From Umbelopsis ramanniana AG (Eukaryota; Mucoromycota; Umbelopsidomycetes; Umbelopsidales; Umbelopsidaceae), in NCBI RefSeq assembly GCF_025399195.1, contig NW_026252141.1, positions 105,454-169,453 on the forward strand: a stretch of DNA of 64,000 bases. Reading direction: 5' to 3'. The number at the start of each line of letters is the position of its first letter. Positions within the stretch are counted from its first letter, which is position 1. The notes under the pieces were generated by a model, which searched no databases, had not been told where the DNA came from, and was given only the letters and a program-made list of their open reading frames with translations. Below, piece by piece: positions 35,237 through 47,275 of the stretch. Position numbers and translations under genes: made by a program.

Positions 35237-38200
35237 TTATAATGGCCGATTGTTCTCAAAGTCCACCGATGCTCGCGGCGTGGAGGTGTTGGACAGAGAA
35301 AGATGGCTGGATGATCCACTGCGGTTGGCTTCTTTCAAAAGGAACGATATCCAAGCATCGCTGAAAGACTCCTTGTCCTCTTCACCTTCTGGTACGCCAG
35401 TTGGGCTCATCCATCCTTTTGGACTAGGCGTATGTCCGCCGCTGGTGGATGGCCGATTACCAGATCTCCGGATCAGTCCGATTTGCTCCTTGTGTTCATC
35501 CGACAGTTGAAGAACACTGGCAATGACATTGAGAATATCATACCGCTTACGGTCTCCTCTAGGTGCAATAAGGAATCCAACCAAAAGATTGGTAATAAGT
35601 TGTCTGCAAGGGCAAGGTTAGTTGACAAGTGGAATGAACAAGGCCATGACCGCAACTTACCTATCAACACTCGTGTCACTGACTCCCTCTTTGATGCGCT
35701 TCATGGCTTCCACAAGATGCTCATTCAATATGATGGCTAATAAAATGAATATGTCATGATTGAGTAAAAACCATCACATGTTGTATCAGGCAAGGACGTT
35801 TACCTTCATGGCGAAGCTTGCCAATCAAAAGGTTCTTTTCTTTAATCTCTTGTTCATATCGCTTGGAACGCTCCACATCTCGGTGGAACTGCTGCAATTC
35901 ATTCTATTGGCACAATGAGCGGGCGGGCTTCGTCCAGTGACGTTGAGTGCGGGGGAGAGTCAGCTTACCTCAGCAACGGTGGCTCGCTCTTGATATTCAG
36001 CCAGCGACTTCTTCGCAGTTTCGAGTTGATGTTCCATACGTTCCACGGCACTCCTGATTTCCAACTCCTTGCCTGTTACGTTTTCATTGTGTTAAACATG
36101 GGCTGGGCAGACAGACCAAAATCCACCCTGTCAGGGCAAAAACTCACTGGTTTGGAATTCCTCTAACACCGCTTGAAGGTTCGTCAGACTGGTTCGTTCA
36201 CTCTCTCTCTGCTCATTCTGTGTTCGAAGCTCTTCTTCTGTTCGCTCTACATCCTTCATAGCACTTCTCAACTGCTCCGTCAATTGGACACGCTGCGTGC
36301 TTTCCTCCATCGCTCGAAGTTCCCATTCTTCGCGCTCGCTCTGCAACTTCTCCACTCGATGCTTAAGGCCATTGAGTTCCTTCTCCAAGCGACTAATATC
36401 CTTGGCCGCCTCTTGATCGCGATTCTCAAGTTGTTTTCGTAAATGGTTGTTCTCAGCATGGAGGTTTTCGCACTCTCGTCGTAGATCTTCACAGGCCTGT
36501 AACAGCTCGGCATTGTTCTCTCGAAGTTTTTTGTTCTCATCTTGATTGGCCTGAAGTCGAGGAGCCAAAGCGTTCTTCATGGCCGATAATTTCTCCAAAA
36601 GCAAATTGTGCTCCTTCTCCAAATGATTTTTGCTATTGGTCATCTGTAGCAGGTTGGCTTCCAGATCCTGCACTGATTTTCGTGCTGTATCACGGTCCGT
36701 GGTAACGGTCTCTAATCGACTGGTCAAATCATCGAGCGTCAACTTCATTTGCTTGGAGGCTTCGGATCCCTCAGTTGCTGCACTCAGTCGCTCCTGCAAT
36801 GAGTCTTTGTCGGACTGCAATTGATCACGGTCGTCGTTGAGTTGGTTGATCTGAAGTTGGAGGGATGTGACCTGTCGTTTCAGTTCACTTTGGGCCGTGG
36901 TGGAGGCAGTTTCTGCCGCTCGAATAAGCTCTTTATCCTTGTCTTTCTGCTGTTGTAAGAATTCACGTAGATTTTCTATGGAGCGTAGCAGTGAGATAGG
37001 TAGACTGTTGTCAAGATTGAGATTCTCGTCGTCCTCATCCGATTTCATGATCCTGGTCAACACTCCTTCGACGTTGTTGCTAATACTGTCGGTAGATTTT
37101 CTAGATACATCTATGCGAAGTGTATGGAATGGTAAGTGGACAAAAAATAAAAGTAAAAGAGCCATGATAGAAGGATGCCAGTGGAGACTTACCAGCAGCT
37201 TCAGCTTGAAGATTTTTGATGGTTTGCTCCTGTTCCTTGATCCGCACTAAATAGGCTTCGGTGACCTCCTTGTCTACAGTAGGGAAAGGGAGGGTTATTA
37301 TGGATCTGACCTGAGTGGGGCCCTCTAGTGCAGAGTTAAGGGCAACTTACCATTACTGTTATTTGCTGCATCACTCGACATTTCATTACTCGTGGCATTT
37401 GCTTCAACCAAGGCCTCAAGATCTTTGATTTTAGCAAGGAGAGGGGTAGTTGGTAATTCCAGTTGATGTTCAACCACAGACTCCTTGGAGTTGGCCAAAG
37501 TATCCAGTGCCTCCACAAGATTCATCAGTTCTCGCTCGCGAGCCTGGAAAGACTCCTTAAGTTCCTCCACACTGTCGTGGTTGGTATCGATACCATTTGG
37601 TTCCGTGTCCTTTTCATTATTAGCAACCGCCGATCGCAGCTTTTCTATTTCTTGTTCAAGATTATGTACAGTCTCCACAGACGTTTGTTTCTCGGCTTTC
37701 AACTTTTCCAATTCATCGACGTACGTTTGATGGTTTGCCTTTGTTTTCTCCAATTCCTCGGCGTACGTTTGATTATCTGCCTTGAGTTTCTCCAATTCTT
37801 TTTGGTGTGTTTGTTGTTGTTCATCTCGTAGAGTCTGCAACTCTTTATCCAGACGCTGGATAACTTCGTCTTTCTCTTTTATGATCGTGCCTTGTCGCTT
37901 TTCGCTCTCAGCGAGTGTCGCTTTGAGCTGTTCTATGGCTTGTTCGGATTCCTTGAATCTGGATTGATCTTTCTCCTGAATCAGCTTGGTTTGTTCAGCC
38001 GCTTGTTGCAACTTGTTCAGTCGAGCATTTTCCTGCGCCAAGGTTTTAAGATGACTACCAGCTTGAGTGAGCTTTTTCTCAAGGTCCAATGCACGTTTTG
38101 CTGCAGTGCTTTGGTCGGCTAAGGTTGAAATGCGGGCTTCCAGGGCAGATCGTGCACGTTCCCAGTCCTTTTCTTTAGCTTGGAACGATGCCCGCAAACT

Positions 38201-38292
38201 CTCGACAGTGTCTGTAATGCAGAGGGTCAGTTGATGCAGTAGCCGGCGTGTAGACCATGGTGCTATACTCTACCCCCATCATTCGAGGCCAT
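35237..38292 (-). CDS. golgin with C-terminal GRAB/GRIP-like domain (RUD3/GMAP-210-like)
   Basis: Exon 1 is MASNDG joined to DTVESLRASFQAKEKDW (GTAGAG donor, TACAG acceptor). Nearly the whole protein is heptad coiled coil rich in E/K/Q/L (for example LEKLKADNQTYAEELEKTKA, then RVEKLQSEREEWELRAMEES). The C-terminal exons give VDRQLITNLLVGFLIAPRGD-type sequence followed by YDILNVIASVLQLSDEHKEQ. This is the GRAB (GRIP-related Arf1-binding) domain signature, typical of Rud3 and GMAP-210 and related to the GRIP of Imh1. A Ser/Pro tail ends NRPL. Known role: Arf-dependent tether at the cis-Golgi. Estimated 850-900 aa. Imh1 is the main alternative. Confidence 0.85.
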
Positions 38293-38416
38293 GTCGTTTT
38301 GTGAATCAGTGACAAGCAAGCAAACCAAAGACCGACACGAAATTGAGAGTTTTTATTGTAAAGAAACAGGCGTAACACCAATGACAACGGGTTTCTAAAA
38401 ACATTTTATAACAAGC

Positions 38417-40426
38417 TTAGAAGCATTTGCTTTCAACAATGGAGGCGCCTGATTCTTCGTATTCTGCCTTGGATATCCAGAGTTGGTGGAAGGTTCCTAG
38501 AGATGCAAGAATAGAACCACCAAGCCAGCTACTGCATCTGCGGTCAGTCGATGTGCCAGCGGCGTGGATCTTGATTTTACTCTGCAGGTACAAACGTTTC
38601 GTTAGTCAATAAAATAAAACCCCCCAATGGCATGACCTAGGTTTTCAAACTTACACCTGGCGCCAGTCCAGGAAGCTCATAGTTGAGTCGCTCCACAAAT
38701 CCAGGGAACAGTGTGTTGCCGCCCGTCACCACAACATTGTTGAACAACAGTGGACGAAGATCAATATCACAGCCGCAGATACTGTTGAAAATAAGCTGAT
38801 GAATACCAAGACTGGCATCGATTTGTTGTTGTGTGAATGTAGCACCGTAAGCACCTTCGGTACCAGGCTGAGATGAAGGGTGTTTCAGAACCAGACATGA
38901 ATACGCAATTCAGCAAAGTACGTTCACTTCACTCACCTTGGTCAGATAGGAACGGGGTTGGAAGAGGAGTTCAGTAGCTCTGAATCGTTCTATTCCAAAG
39001 GTGTTGTTGAATCCATCTGGGAATTCAAATGGCTTTTGTGGTCTAGCAGCTAAAACGCTATTCCAGCAGAGCGAGCCATGGTCAGCAAACCTGTATGAAT
39101 TTCACACCCACTACAGTCCTCCACTTACTCTTCATCATATGGCGTTTCGGCCACTTGGCATACCGTCTCCTTAAATTCATGAATGGCTCGCTAAATGGAC
39201 AAGTCAGTTAGTCGGCCGTGAATATTTTTCTGACAAAAACTGAACGCTGTATTTTTGACAACGCAGCCCCAGGTTTTTTTTTTAAGCAGACACGACGTAC
39301 CTCTTGTTGCAGTTGATGGAAACTGTCTGTAGTATTAGGGCGATCCTTTGCTTTGAACTTGGGAGGTTGGCCAGGATCAGTAGCTTCCTTTTCACCGATA
39401 AGATACTGAGGTGTGACAGAGTAATCAAGGCTGCGCTTAAGCTCTTCCATAATCTGCGCTGACACCACATTACCGCCTATTGGTTGTCTCAAAATGCCTA
39501 CAACGAAGACGGGTTAACACACGCCCAAGTCTCTTTCGGATCGTCCCCTGTCTAGTGCATCATACCTCTCTTCAAGACCAAGCCATCATACACAGGGATG
39601 GCGCTGGTGGTGCTGCCGCCGGAATCCAGAACAAGGGCAGTGGCTCGACCGACTGAGAATCTATACCACGGAGGAGGTTGTTATGTATCACACTGAAAGT
39701 AATGATGCGGTTGATGGAAAAGATACTAACGCTGACATGACTGCATCTTTAGCAAGGTAAAAAGCAGGGAAATTGAATGTTTCGAAAGCGAGTTCCACTA
39801 GTTTTTCGCGCTTCTCAGACGGGTTCCAAGCAGGCTCTGTGCACAACAAGGGATGTTCGGTTGGATCGATTCGTAACCGCTGGTGGAAAGCAGATTTCCA
39901 TATTTCCTCAAAACCTTCCCAATCCTCAACTGAAATCCTAGCATCAATATCCATGTGGAACCGTTTGCCCGCCCCACATCCTTGAACCTACCCAGTCCGT
40001 CCTTCAAAGGGTTCCTGATTTCCATATTCTGTCTCCAGGTGTTGACCTCTCCGTCTCCAATGTAATATTTTCGTACTTTCTTTGGTCCAGAGGTCGCAGC
40101 ATCTTCCGCCTTAGCTGCTGCATCGCCGTTAGGGGTACGTGCGTCTGTCATTTCTGTATCTGGATCAGCTGCTTCAGGTTGATCATGGCCGTTTTGCGAA
40201 TTTGGTTCCGTGCTTTCTGTTTCAATCACTCCGTATGAAGAAGGGAAGATTGCTTTTGGCGTGTCTTCACCTGCGTAACCTGCACGAGTCCATGTGCTGC
40301 CAACGTCTAGAACCAAGGCATTAACTTCGTCTGGAGGAATGGAGAATGTGCGATGAATTAGTGATTATTCTGGAGCGGAATTGGATTGCAAGTCATTAGA
40401 TTCATACCACCACCGTAAGTCACCAT
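38417..40426 (-). CDS. ARP4: actin-related protein 4 (NuA4/INO80/SWR1 subunit)
   Basis: Exon 1 MVTYGG joins [20 protein letters not shown], giving the diagnostic Arp4 start. Then comes [15 protein letters not shown], a low-complexity acidic insert (about residues 45-90), [40 protein letters not shown], the actin-fold phosphate loop [48 protein letters not shown], and [18 protein letters not shown]. It ends [20 protein letters not shown] and KCF-stop. Known role: nuclear ARP shared by NuA4 acetyltransferase and the INO80 and SWR1 remodelers. About ten introns. Size (about 460-470 aa) fits. Confidence 0.93.
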
Positions 40427-41366
40427 GTGTGCAGTGAATTAAATATAGTAGGTTGCTATTGAAAAATGTTGTGACAGAATGAGCGCGCTTTTCTGTAGAA
40501 GACTGGATGTTGTTGTGACACGTGACTCTTATGGCGGGAGGACGTGGTCGAAGGCAATCAGTTCCACTGATTGCGAGCCGATATCTAGCCCAATGCCGTC
40601 ACTTTCACAAACCACTCACCAAGGTTCTTCCCACAGTAAAAAAAAAACCTATGCTGTTTATGAAATTGTTTTTTATATTAGCAGCTGGGAGAGCATTTGT
40701 TACAAAAAGATACAATAGTTGCAAACGTAGAAGGAATTGACCTTTGTAACCATATCGTACCTTATTTTTATCCTCGATGAGCTAAAGCTTCGTTATTCCA
40801 TTAAAAGACAGTATGCTATGAAGGTCTCAATGATAATGAATCATTCTTCATCGCCGTTCCCATAACTCTATCTCCTTTACCATGGACATTGATGTAGCAT
40901 AACAATGACTCTTTGATGTACCCTCAAGCACCAATGTACTGGGCACCAGTGTACTCTTTATTTTAAAGGGCTCGTAGAGACATGGGAAGCAAATTTGTTA
41001 TGTATTCAAGTGTTTTCCCAATCAAAGATAGTGAAATTTTGGAGTATCTCATACTGTCTTTGAACATCAATTCATTGCCGAAGGCTAATACATAGTATTT
41101 TCTAGAGTACTATTTGAGTGGTGAAGCCAATGTCACTTCTAATACAATAAGAAGAATATTTTCATTCATTTAACTATGGATTCCTATGGAATAGCCTGCT
41201 GAAGGTCTCTCGATCAACTTGTCTTCCAGGTTGCTCGAACATAATTTTTTATTTGCACAATGTCACTGCGACGATTTTTAGTGAGTAAATTTACTATTGA
41301 ACTCAGATTTAACCCGCAGCTATCCTCGACGTATTCCTCCACGCGGCAACTTACAGACCATTCGTA
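40427..41366. other. intergenic
   Basis: Divergent spacer between ARP4 and the MIM2-like gene. A near-direct repeat CACCAATGTACT/CACCAGTGTACT is present around 40931-40956. No coding signal. Confidence 0.5.
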
Positions 41367-41742
41367 ATGTCAAGCCCGTCTGAACAGGACCTTTATAGCG
41401 GCCTGCAGGAGGCTCTTAGGAATCAACAGCAATGGCAAGTACAAGATGACCTTGATGACATTGACGAAGGTGATGACGCTGGCTACTTGGATGATTCCAC
41501 CGAAAGCTCTTACGATGCTGACTTGGAATGGGAGGAAAGCAAAGAGCAAATCAATATGCTCCTGTCTCTTGTGATATTCCCGTTTGTTGGTAAATGGCTC
41601 GGTCGTAAATTCTCATTCTGGGGTAAGTACCTGATAATGGGGCACCTTTTTTCATCACGGTTCCTGACGCCGTCTCCTTTCAGTGTGGTCGAAATACCTT
41701 CACAGCTTCTACGTTGATAGCGCACGACGCATTGCTGCCTAA
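41367..41742 (+). CDS. MIM2: MIM2-like mitochondrial outer-membrane import protein
   Basis: Small protein of about 105 aa. An acidic N-terminal half (DDLDDIDEGDDAGYLDD) leads into DLEWEESKEQINMLLSLVIF and then PFVGKWLGRKFSFW, a single TM helix with a Gly-x-x-x-Gly-like KWLGRKF end. After the intron (GTAAGT, CTTTCAG) it continues VWSKYLHSFYVDSARRIAA-stop. The EWEES-(K/L)-EQ-(L/I)-NMLL...PF-(V/L)-GKWLGR pattern is what I know from fungal Mim2. With Mim1 it inserts multi-span and signal-anchored proteins into the outer mitochondrial membrane. The assignment rests on the motif alone, since the protein is short. Confidence 0.65.
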
Positions 41743-42619
41743 ACACCTTGACTCGACGTTGTGGCGAGGAGAAAAATCACGTGTGCCAGTCCTTTGGCGC
41801 GTTGTAAATAAATCGCTTCTTTCTTTTCCTCTAGAAGAAACTTTGTACGCTTGCAATTAAACTGAAAAGGAAACTGTAATGAAACTTTTTTTGCCAAACC
41901 TTGGTGATTTGAGCATTAGTAGTGGTTGGCGGAGCCAATGAAAGAGATCACCGAGCATCCAAGATCCTGGAACGCTAGAAAAATGCCGCTGAACGGTATT
42001 CCAAACACCAATTTAAGCAGCGAGAGAAATGGAAGGTATTGGCAACGTGGAAATATTGAGATGTTAGTGTGTGATAAGATTGATTGATTGCCCGGTAAAA
42101 AGGCCAATAAACTTCAGCGAGCTGGTCCCCGATCGAGATGGGTACAGTCAATTATCTCGTCTCGTTTGGGTTACTTGGGAAGAGTGTCTGTATCGTTTTT
42201 CTTTTCGCCATAAATTTGCTCATTGATGTCTACTTTTGTATAATACTGTCCAGATGGTCGATGTATATAAATCCCTTCATAAAAGAAGTAACGTTTATAG
42301 AAAAAATATGCTTCTGTCAATACCGACACAATGGTAACCACCCCGCAGTGAGCGGCGGGTTTTAATATGCCCACCTGTTCAGACTGATTGGCTGAGAGGC
42401 ATTGCAGTTACAGCTTTAATGACCTGCACAAGCGGGTTGTAGCGCAACACAGCAGCACCAAAGAACAGAGAGAAATCAATTTAGAAATTGTTTCCTGACT
42501 AGCGACTTGACACAGCCATCTCAGAACTTTTGTTACAGGAAAGTATTTAAAGAAGGTGGTCGTATATGTCGAAATTAACACTAGTCATTCATTTACCTTG
42601 ATCTGAAGCCCTATCCACC
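41743..42619. other. intergenic with promoter of first acid phosphatase
   Basis: A TATTTAAA element at 42544-42551 lies 69 bp before the acid-phosphatase ATG. The rest shows no coding signal. Confidence 0.55.
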
Positions 42620-43822
42620 ATGGTCTCTGTCAAGTTTATCACTGCCATCACCCTTGCATTGGCTGCCACTGTCTCTGCTGCTCCCGCTTCCCATGGCCAT
42701 AAGACCCCTAGCCACCACCAAAAGTTGGTTCATGGAAAGTACTTTGACCGTTTCATGATCGTTGTCTTGGAGAATCAGGACTACGAGGTAACCATACACC
42801 CATTCAAATTTGAGCATTTTGATCACATTTATACTGACGTTTTTTTGTTAAGGCCGTCGTTGCTGATCCCTACTTTGGATCTCTCGCCAAGAAGCACCAC
42901 GGTAACTTGCTTACCAACTACCTTGCCACCACACATCCTAGCGAGCCCAACTACATTGCTATGATCGGTGGTTCCACCTTTGGCAACGATGAGTGAGTGA
43001 GCAAATGATTGAAGCACATATAGGGAAGTTTTGATGACTGATAAGATCTTTTTCCATGAAAACAGTGACAGTGATGTTTCCTACAATGTAAGTACCTGGT
43101 TCTTCTACTTCAATTATGTCTAAAAAAAAATTTTTTTTTTTTCACCATCCTGACCTAAATTTTGCAATGCCGTTCGTAGGAAAAATCCATCGTCGATATT
43201 TTGGAGCCCAGAGGTATCTCCTGGAAGGAGTACGCCGAGGATTACATTCCCGGCCCTAACGGTGACTGTGCCATGGACAGCGCTCAATCCAAAAACGTCT
43301 ACCGTCGCAAGCACAACCCCTTCATCAGCTTCTCCACTGTCACCTCCAACCCTGCTCGTTGCAAGAACATCGTTCCTGGTAGCCAGTTGGCTGTCGATCT
43401 TAAGGCCAAAAACCTTCCTCAATTCATGTTCTACACGTAAGCCTACCGTTAGCATTGCATTATTTATTAGCATTTTCCCGAGTTAAACAGACCGCGCTTG
43501 CAGCCCCAACATGAACAACGACGGTCACGACACCACCTTGGCTTATGCCTCCAACTGGACTCACAGCTTCATTGAGCCTCTCTTGGCCAACAAGGACTTC
43601 ACCAAGGACACTGCCGTCCTTTTGACCTGGGACGAGAGCAAGAACTACAGCAACACCGACCAAGTTTGGTCCGTTCTCGTTGGAGGTGCCGTTAAGGCCA
43701 AGCGCAACAACGTCGATAACACCAAGTACAACCATTATTCCATCCTTGCTACCATCGAGAAGAACTGGAAGTTGCACAACTTGGGTCAAAACGACGCCAA
43801 CGCCACTGCCTTCAAGTGGTAA
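42620..43822 (+). CDS. secreted acid phosphatase (phosphoesterase family), copy 1
   Basis: MVSVKFITAITLALAATVSA is a signal peptide, followed by a His-rich stretch (SHGHKTPSHHQK). Core: YFDRFMIVVLENQDYE at exon 1 end (42787), then NLLTNYLATTHPSEPNYIAM and IGGSTFG, DILEPRGISWKEYAEDYIPG, VYRRKHNPFISFSTV, NLPQFMFYT, PNMNNDGHDTTLAYASNWTH and TAVLLTWDESKNY. These are the motifs of the PF04185-type phosphoesterases that include Aspergillus and Penicillium phosphate-repressible acid phosphatases. The metal and catalytic residues (Glu-Asn near the start, His of THPS, Asp-His of DGHD, Asp-Glu of WDES) are present. Five exons. Known: extracellular phosphate scavenging. It forms a tandem pair with the gene at 45273. 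Confidence 0.92.
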
Positions 43823-45272
43823 ACATTTAACATAATTCAGCAGCAGGGGTAGCTGCAGTGTGTCCACAACCTTACGCATATAAAGATCATATGAGAGCAA
43901 AACGTGCTGAGCATTATTATGACCTCCGGCATCCGCGTTAATTTTATTTATCCCCCACCGTAACAATAAATTATCTCGATGAATCTTATTGAAAATTTAC
44001 TGAATGTGTATACTTTATTGACTTTCTGTTTTATCGTGGCAGTATGCTGGAGACAAGTTACTGGATATGGACCTCATTTTTCGTGAAAATCACCATTAAC
44101 TATTTTTCAACGGAAAAAGATCCATGTTAGGGCAAATGGACACGAGACATAATTCAATAGGAAATGATAGGTATATTCCAGATATGTTTCAATGTTACTT
44201 TACATTTGTTGTCTCTACAATGTCTTTGTTTTCTTTCCATGGTAGCGCCTTTTACATAATACGAAGGTAAAGGAGAAACAAAAATTCTATATTTTTTTGG
44301 GGTCGGCATGCCCCATGTAAACCGGCCATGTTTTCTACAAGGATGAATAAGCCTATGTGAGTCTTGCTGTTGGCCGGAGTCTGTTGCACAGCATAGCATG
44401 TTATTCACACAATTTGAACCGGCAGGCTTAACCATTTGAATTGTAAAACGAAATGAACTGGGACAGTCTTTTTCCGCTATGATCATCGGCCAACCAATGG
44501 GGAAAACCATCCAATGGCAGACGATGATTTACTCACGGGAAAAGCCGTTCTGCAAATGGTTAAATCATTGGCAGGACTGTACTCCACACAATAACATCAA
44601 TGTTATCATTTTTTCCACTTTCGGTCCTCTCCTTCCGAGCGACGTCGCCTTCATCTAACCAGCGAGTAATCAATTTTCACCAATGGCGGCTGCCTCGTGT
44701 AGTACGGACCTTGAAAAGAAATGAAAACGTTGGCGCGTCTGAGTTACACTCTCAGCGCTAGAAGATCAACGTGCGTAGACATATTTCATCTCAGCTAAAA
44801 TACCATACGGAACGATATATTTTCTATTATTTTAAATTGAAACGGTATGGAGGGGCTTTCTCGGTCCTACAGCCATATGTGCCACAATGGTCATCTAATC
44901 GGTTTGCATAAGCATTAGCTGAATTTGCTAAATAGTGACCATGGTGACTATTTCGACATGGTCAATATAGAAACGGAACATGTAGTCGATGTCAGGTATG
45001 AGAACCGAATCACATTGTGGTGATAAAGAGGTCCTGCAATTTAATTTTTGGATTGGATCTAGTATGGTTCGGGGTTTATGACCCTATCGAGTAAAGTAGT
45101 ACTGAGGGAACTGCAAGGTTGGATTATACATCATTTACGGCCATTGGCTCCAACTAAGGTTATTTTTTCTGCATTGTAAACGGGTGGGAAGCACGGGCCC
45201 TGAATTGTTCATTGAGTATAAATACCAACGGATGGAGATCTTTCATTATTCCCAGCTACAAGTTTTCCAACC
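43823..45272. other. spacer between the acid phosphatase pair
   Basis: 1.45 kb, AT-rich. A 118-codon minus-strand frame (44154-44510) with an ATG is present but has no recognisable features and unusual codon content. The right end holds the TATA box of copy 2. Confidence 0.5.
45217..45224 (+). promoter_or_regulatory. TATA box of acid phosphatase copy 2
   Basis: TATAAATA, 56 bp before the ATG. Confidence 0.65.
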
Positions 45273-46363
45273 ATGGTCTCCATTAAATTCATCTCTGCTG
45301 TCATCGCCACTGCCGTCGCTGTCGTCTCTGCTGCTCCTCTTGAGAAGCGTATCGTCACTGGCAAGTCCTTCGATCACTTCATGGTTGTTGTTCTTGAGAA
45401 CGAGGATTACTCCGTAAGTTTTACTAGCTGGGTTCGAGTACACTTTGTATATTTACTAAATGCTGCAATGTTATTCTAGGCTGTCATGAAGAACACTTAC
45501 ATGAGCGGTCTTGCTGCCGCCCATAACGGTACTCTTTTGACCAACTACCTTGCTGTCACTCATCCCAGTCAGCCCAACTACATCGCCATGATTGGTGGTG
45601 CCACTCTTGGTTTCTCCAGCGACAGCGATGGTACCACTAGCGTAAGTGTATACAACATGATGACCCAATTGTGTTTATGAACCAATACTAAGTCATTACC
45701 CATCAGTCCAGCAGCATTGTTGATCTTTTGGAACCCGCTGGTATCACCTGGAAGGAGTATGCCGAAAACTACACTCCTCTCAGCGGAGGTGGTTGCGACA
45801 CTAGCTCTTCCCAAGCCAGCGGCCTCTACCGTCGCAAGCACAACCCCTTCATCTCCTTCACCAAGGTCACCAGCAGCGCTGCCCGTTGCGCAAACATCGT
45901 CCCCGCTACTCAGCTTCAAACTGATATCTCCAGCGGTAACCTTCCCCAATTCATGTTCTACACGTGAGTTCCTGCATGACATGACCTACCAAAGACATTA
46001 TGCCCGATAGCTAACCAATAGCATTATCAATTGTTTCAAACCAGCCCTAACATGAACAACGACGGTCACGATACCAGCTTGACCACTGCTGCCACCTGGC
46101 TCAAGGGATTCATCGAGCCTCTTTTGGCCAACACTGCCTTCAACAAGCGCACTGCTGTCTTGCTTACCTGGGATGAAAGTCTCAGCACCAGCGGTAACGA
46201 CCAAGTCTGGTCCGTCCTTGTTGGTACCGGTGTCGTTCCCCAAGCTAAGAACGTTGACAGCACTGCCTACAACCACTATTCCATCCTTGCCACCGTTGAG
46301 AAGAACTGGGGTCTTGGCAACCTTGGCCAAAAGGATGCCACCGCTACTGCCTTCAAGTTGTAA
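45273..46363 (+). CDS. secreted acid phosphatase (phosphoesterase family), copy 2
   Basis: MVSIKFISAVIATAVAVVSA is a signal peptide, and PLEKR gives a Kex2-type site instead of the His-rich stretch of copy 1. The core matches copy 1 closely: FDHFMVVVLENEDYS, LLTNYLAVTHPSQPNYIAMI, LEPAGITWKEYAENYTP, YRRKHNPFISFTKVTSS, NMNNDGHDTSL and AVLLTWDESL. It has the same intron sites (after the ENEDY block, before SSIVDLLEP, after QFMFYT). All catalytic residues are present. Its third block has the extra Ser/Asp segment GFSSDSDGTTS. It is a tandem duplicate diverged enough for separate regulation; phosphate starvation induction is likely from the family but no PHO-box was identified. Confidence 0.92.
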
Positions 46364-47275
46364 AGAAAAATGCTTGATCAGCAGCAGCATGAGATGCTAT
46401 CGAAAGATTATAAAAATTAATGATTACATTATTTATATATACATTAAAATTGAAAACATCAGTGCCTTTATATTTGCAATATTGAAATGCGTATTGAGCG
46501 TATGGGGCTTTCATACGAGAGTGCGGACAACCATGACGCATTGATCGGTGTTTGGGACGCAGTTGTAGCAGGTATTGCAGACTATCGGACGAATCAAAGT
46601 CTCTTCGCTGTGTTCGAATACGTTTAGCACTTGAGGAACAGTTTCACATTAATATGGCTTTGAGCGACTTGATCAAGGAGCAAGCCAAAAGATGCCTTGA
46701 CCCAAGAATAAATTACGGCAACAGGTTGACACGTGACATCAGCAACCCCCCTCCACCACCTTCGCTTCGTGCAGCTTTCACCTGATGATTATTGATGAGA
46801 CTGCCCAATTTCTAAGCCTGTCTTGCTTTATCTATAGCTTTCTATATTTTCATCGTTCCATATGCTCGCCCTTCGAGACACCCGTCTTAATGAACTTCCT
46901 CTAGCGACAAGGCTCCAACATATATGTCTAAAAATTTCCAAGTCCTCTCCTGTTCAGGGATACACTCATCCAAACAACCCTAGTTCAGATCACAAACGGA
47001 AATAAAAGAAGCGAAAGAAAAAAAAAAACGTTCCCCAACCTCTTTGACTGCAAACAAAGATAAAGGGCCAATAGATTATCGGTTACTCTAAACCTTATAC
47101 TATGTCATCGATTGCGACATAACTACAGCTTATTGATACCTTGATTTCACCAATCAATTGTTGGAACGCTGAGGCAATTTGACGTTGGGATTCCATATTT
47201 TTTTTTCTTCTTTCTCTGACATACAAATAACATTTTTCGATTTCTGCAAATTCTCACCTTTTGATCCGGTCGCCA
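46364..47275. other. intergenic
   Basis: Contains a frame at about 46552-46785 with coding-like text (MALSDLIKEQAKRCLDPR) but no supported start or family. The rest is AT-rich promoter DNA of the permease. Confidence 0.4.

Noticed and set aside
44154-44510. 118-codon minus-strand frame with an ATG between the acid phosphatases
   Set aside because: No motif, no splice-supported extension, odd composition (many Cys, His and Met). Likely chance.
46552-46785. Coding-like frame before the permease
   Set aside because: It begins at a TTG, has no family match, and two alternative frames look equally plausible.
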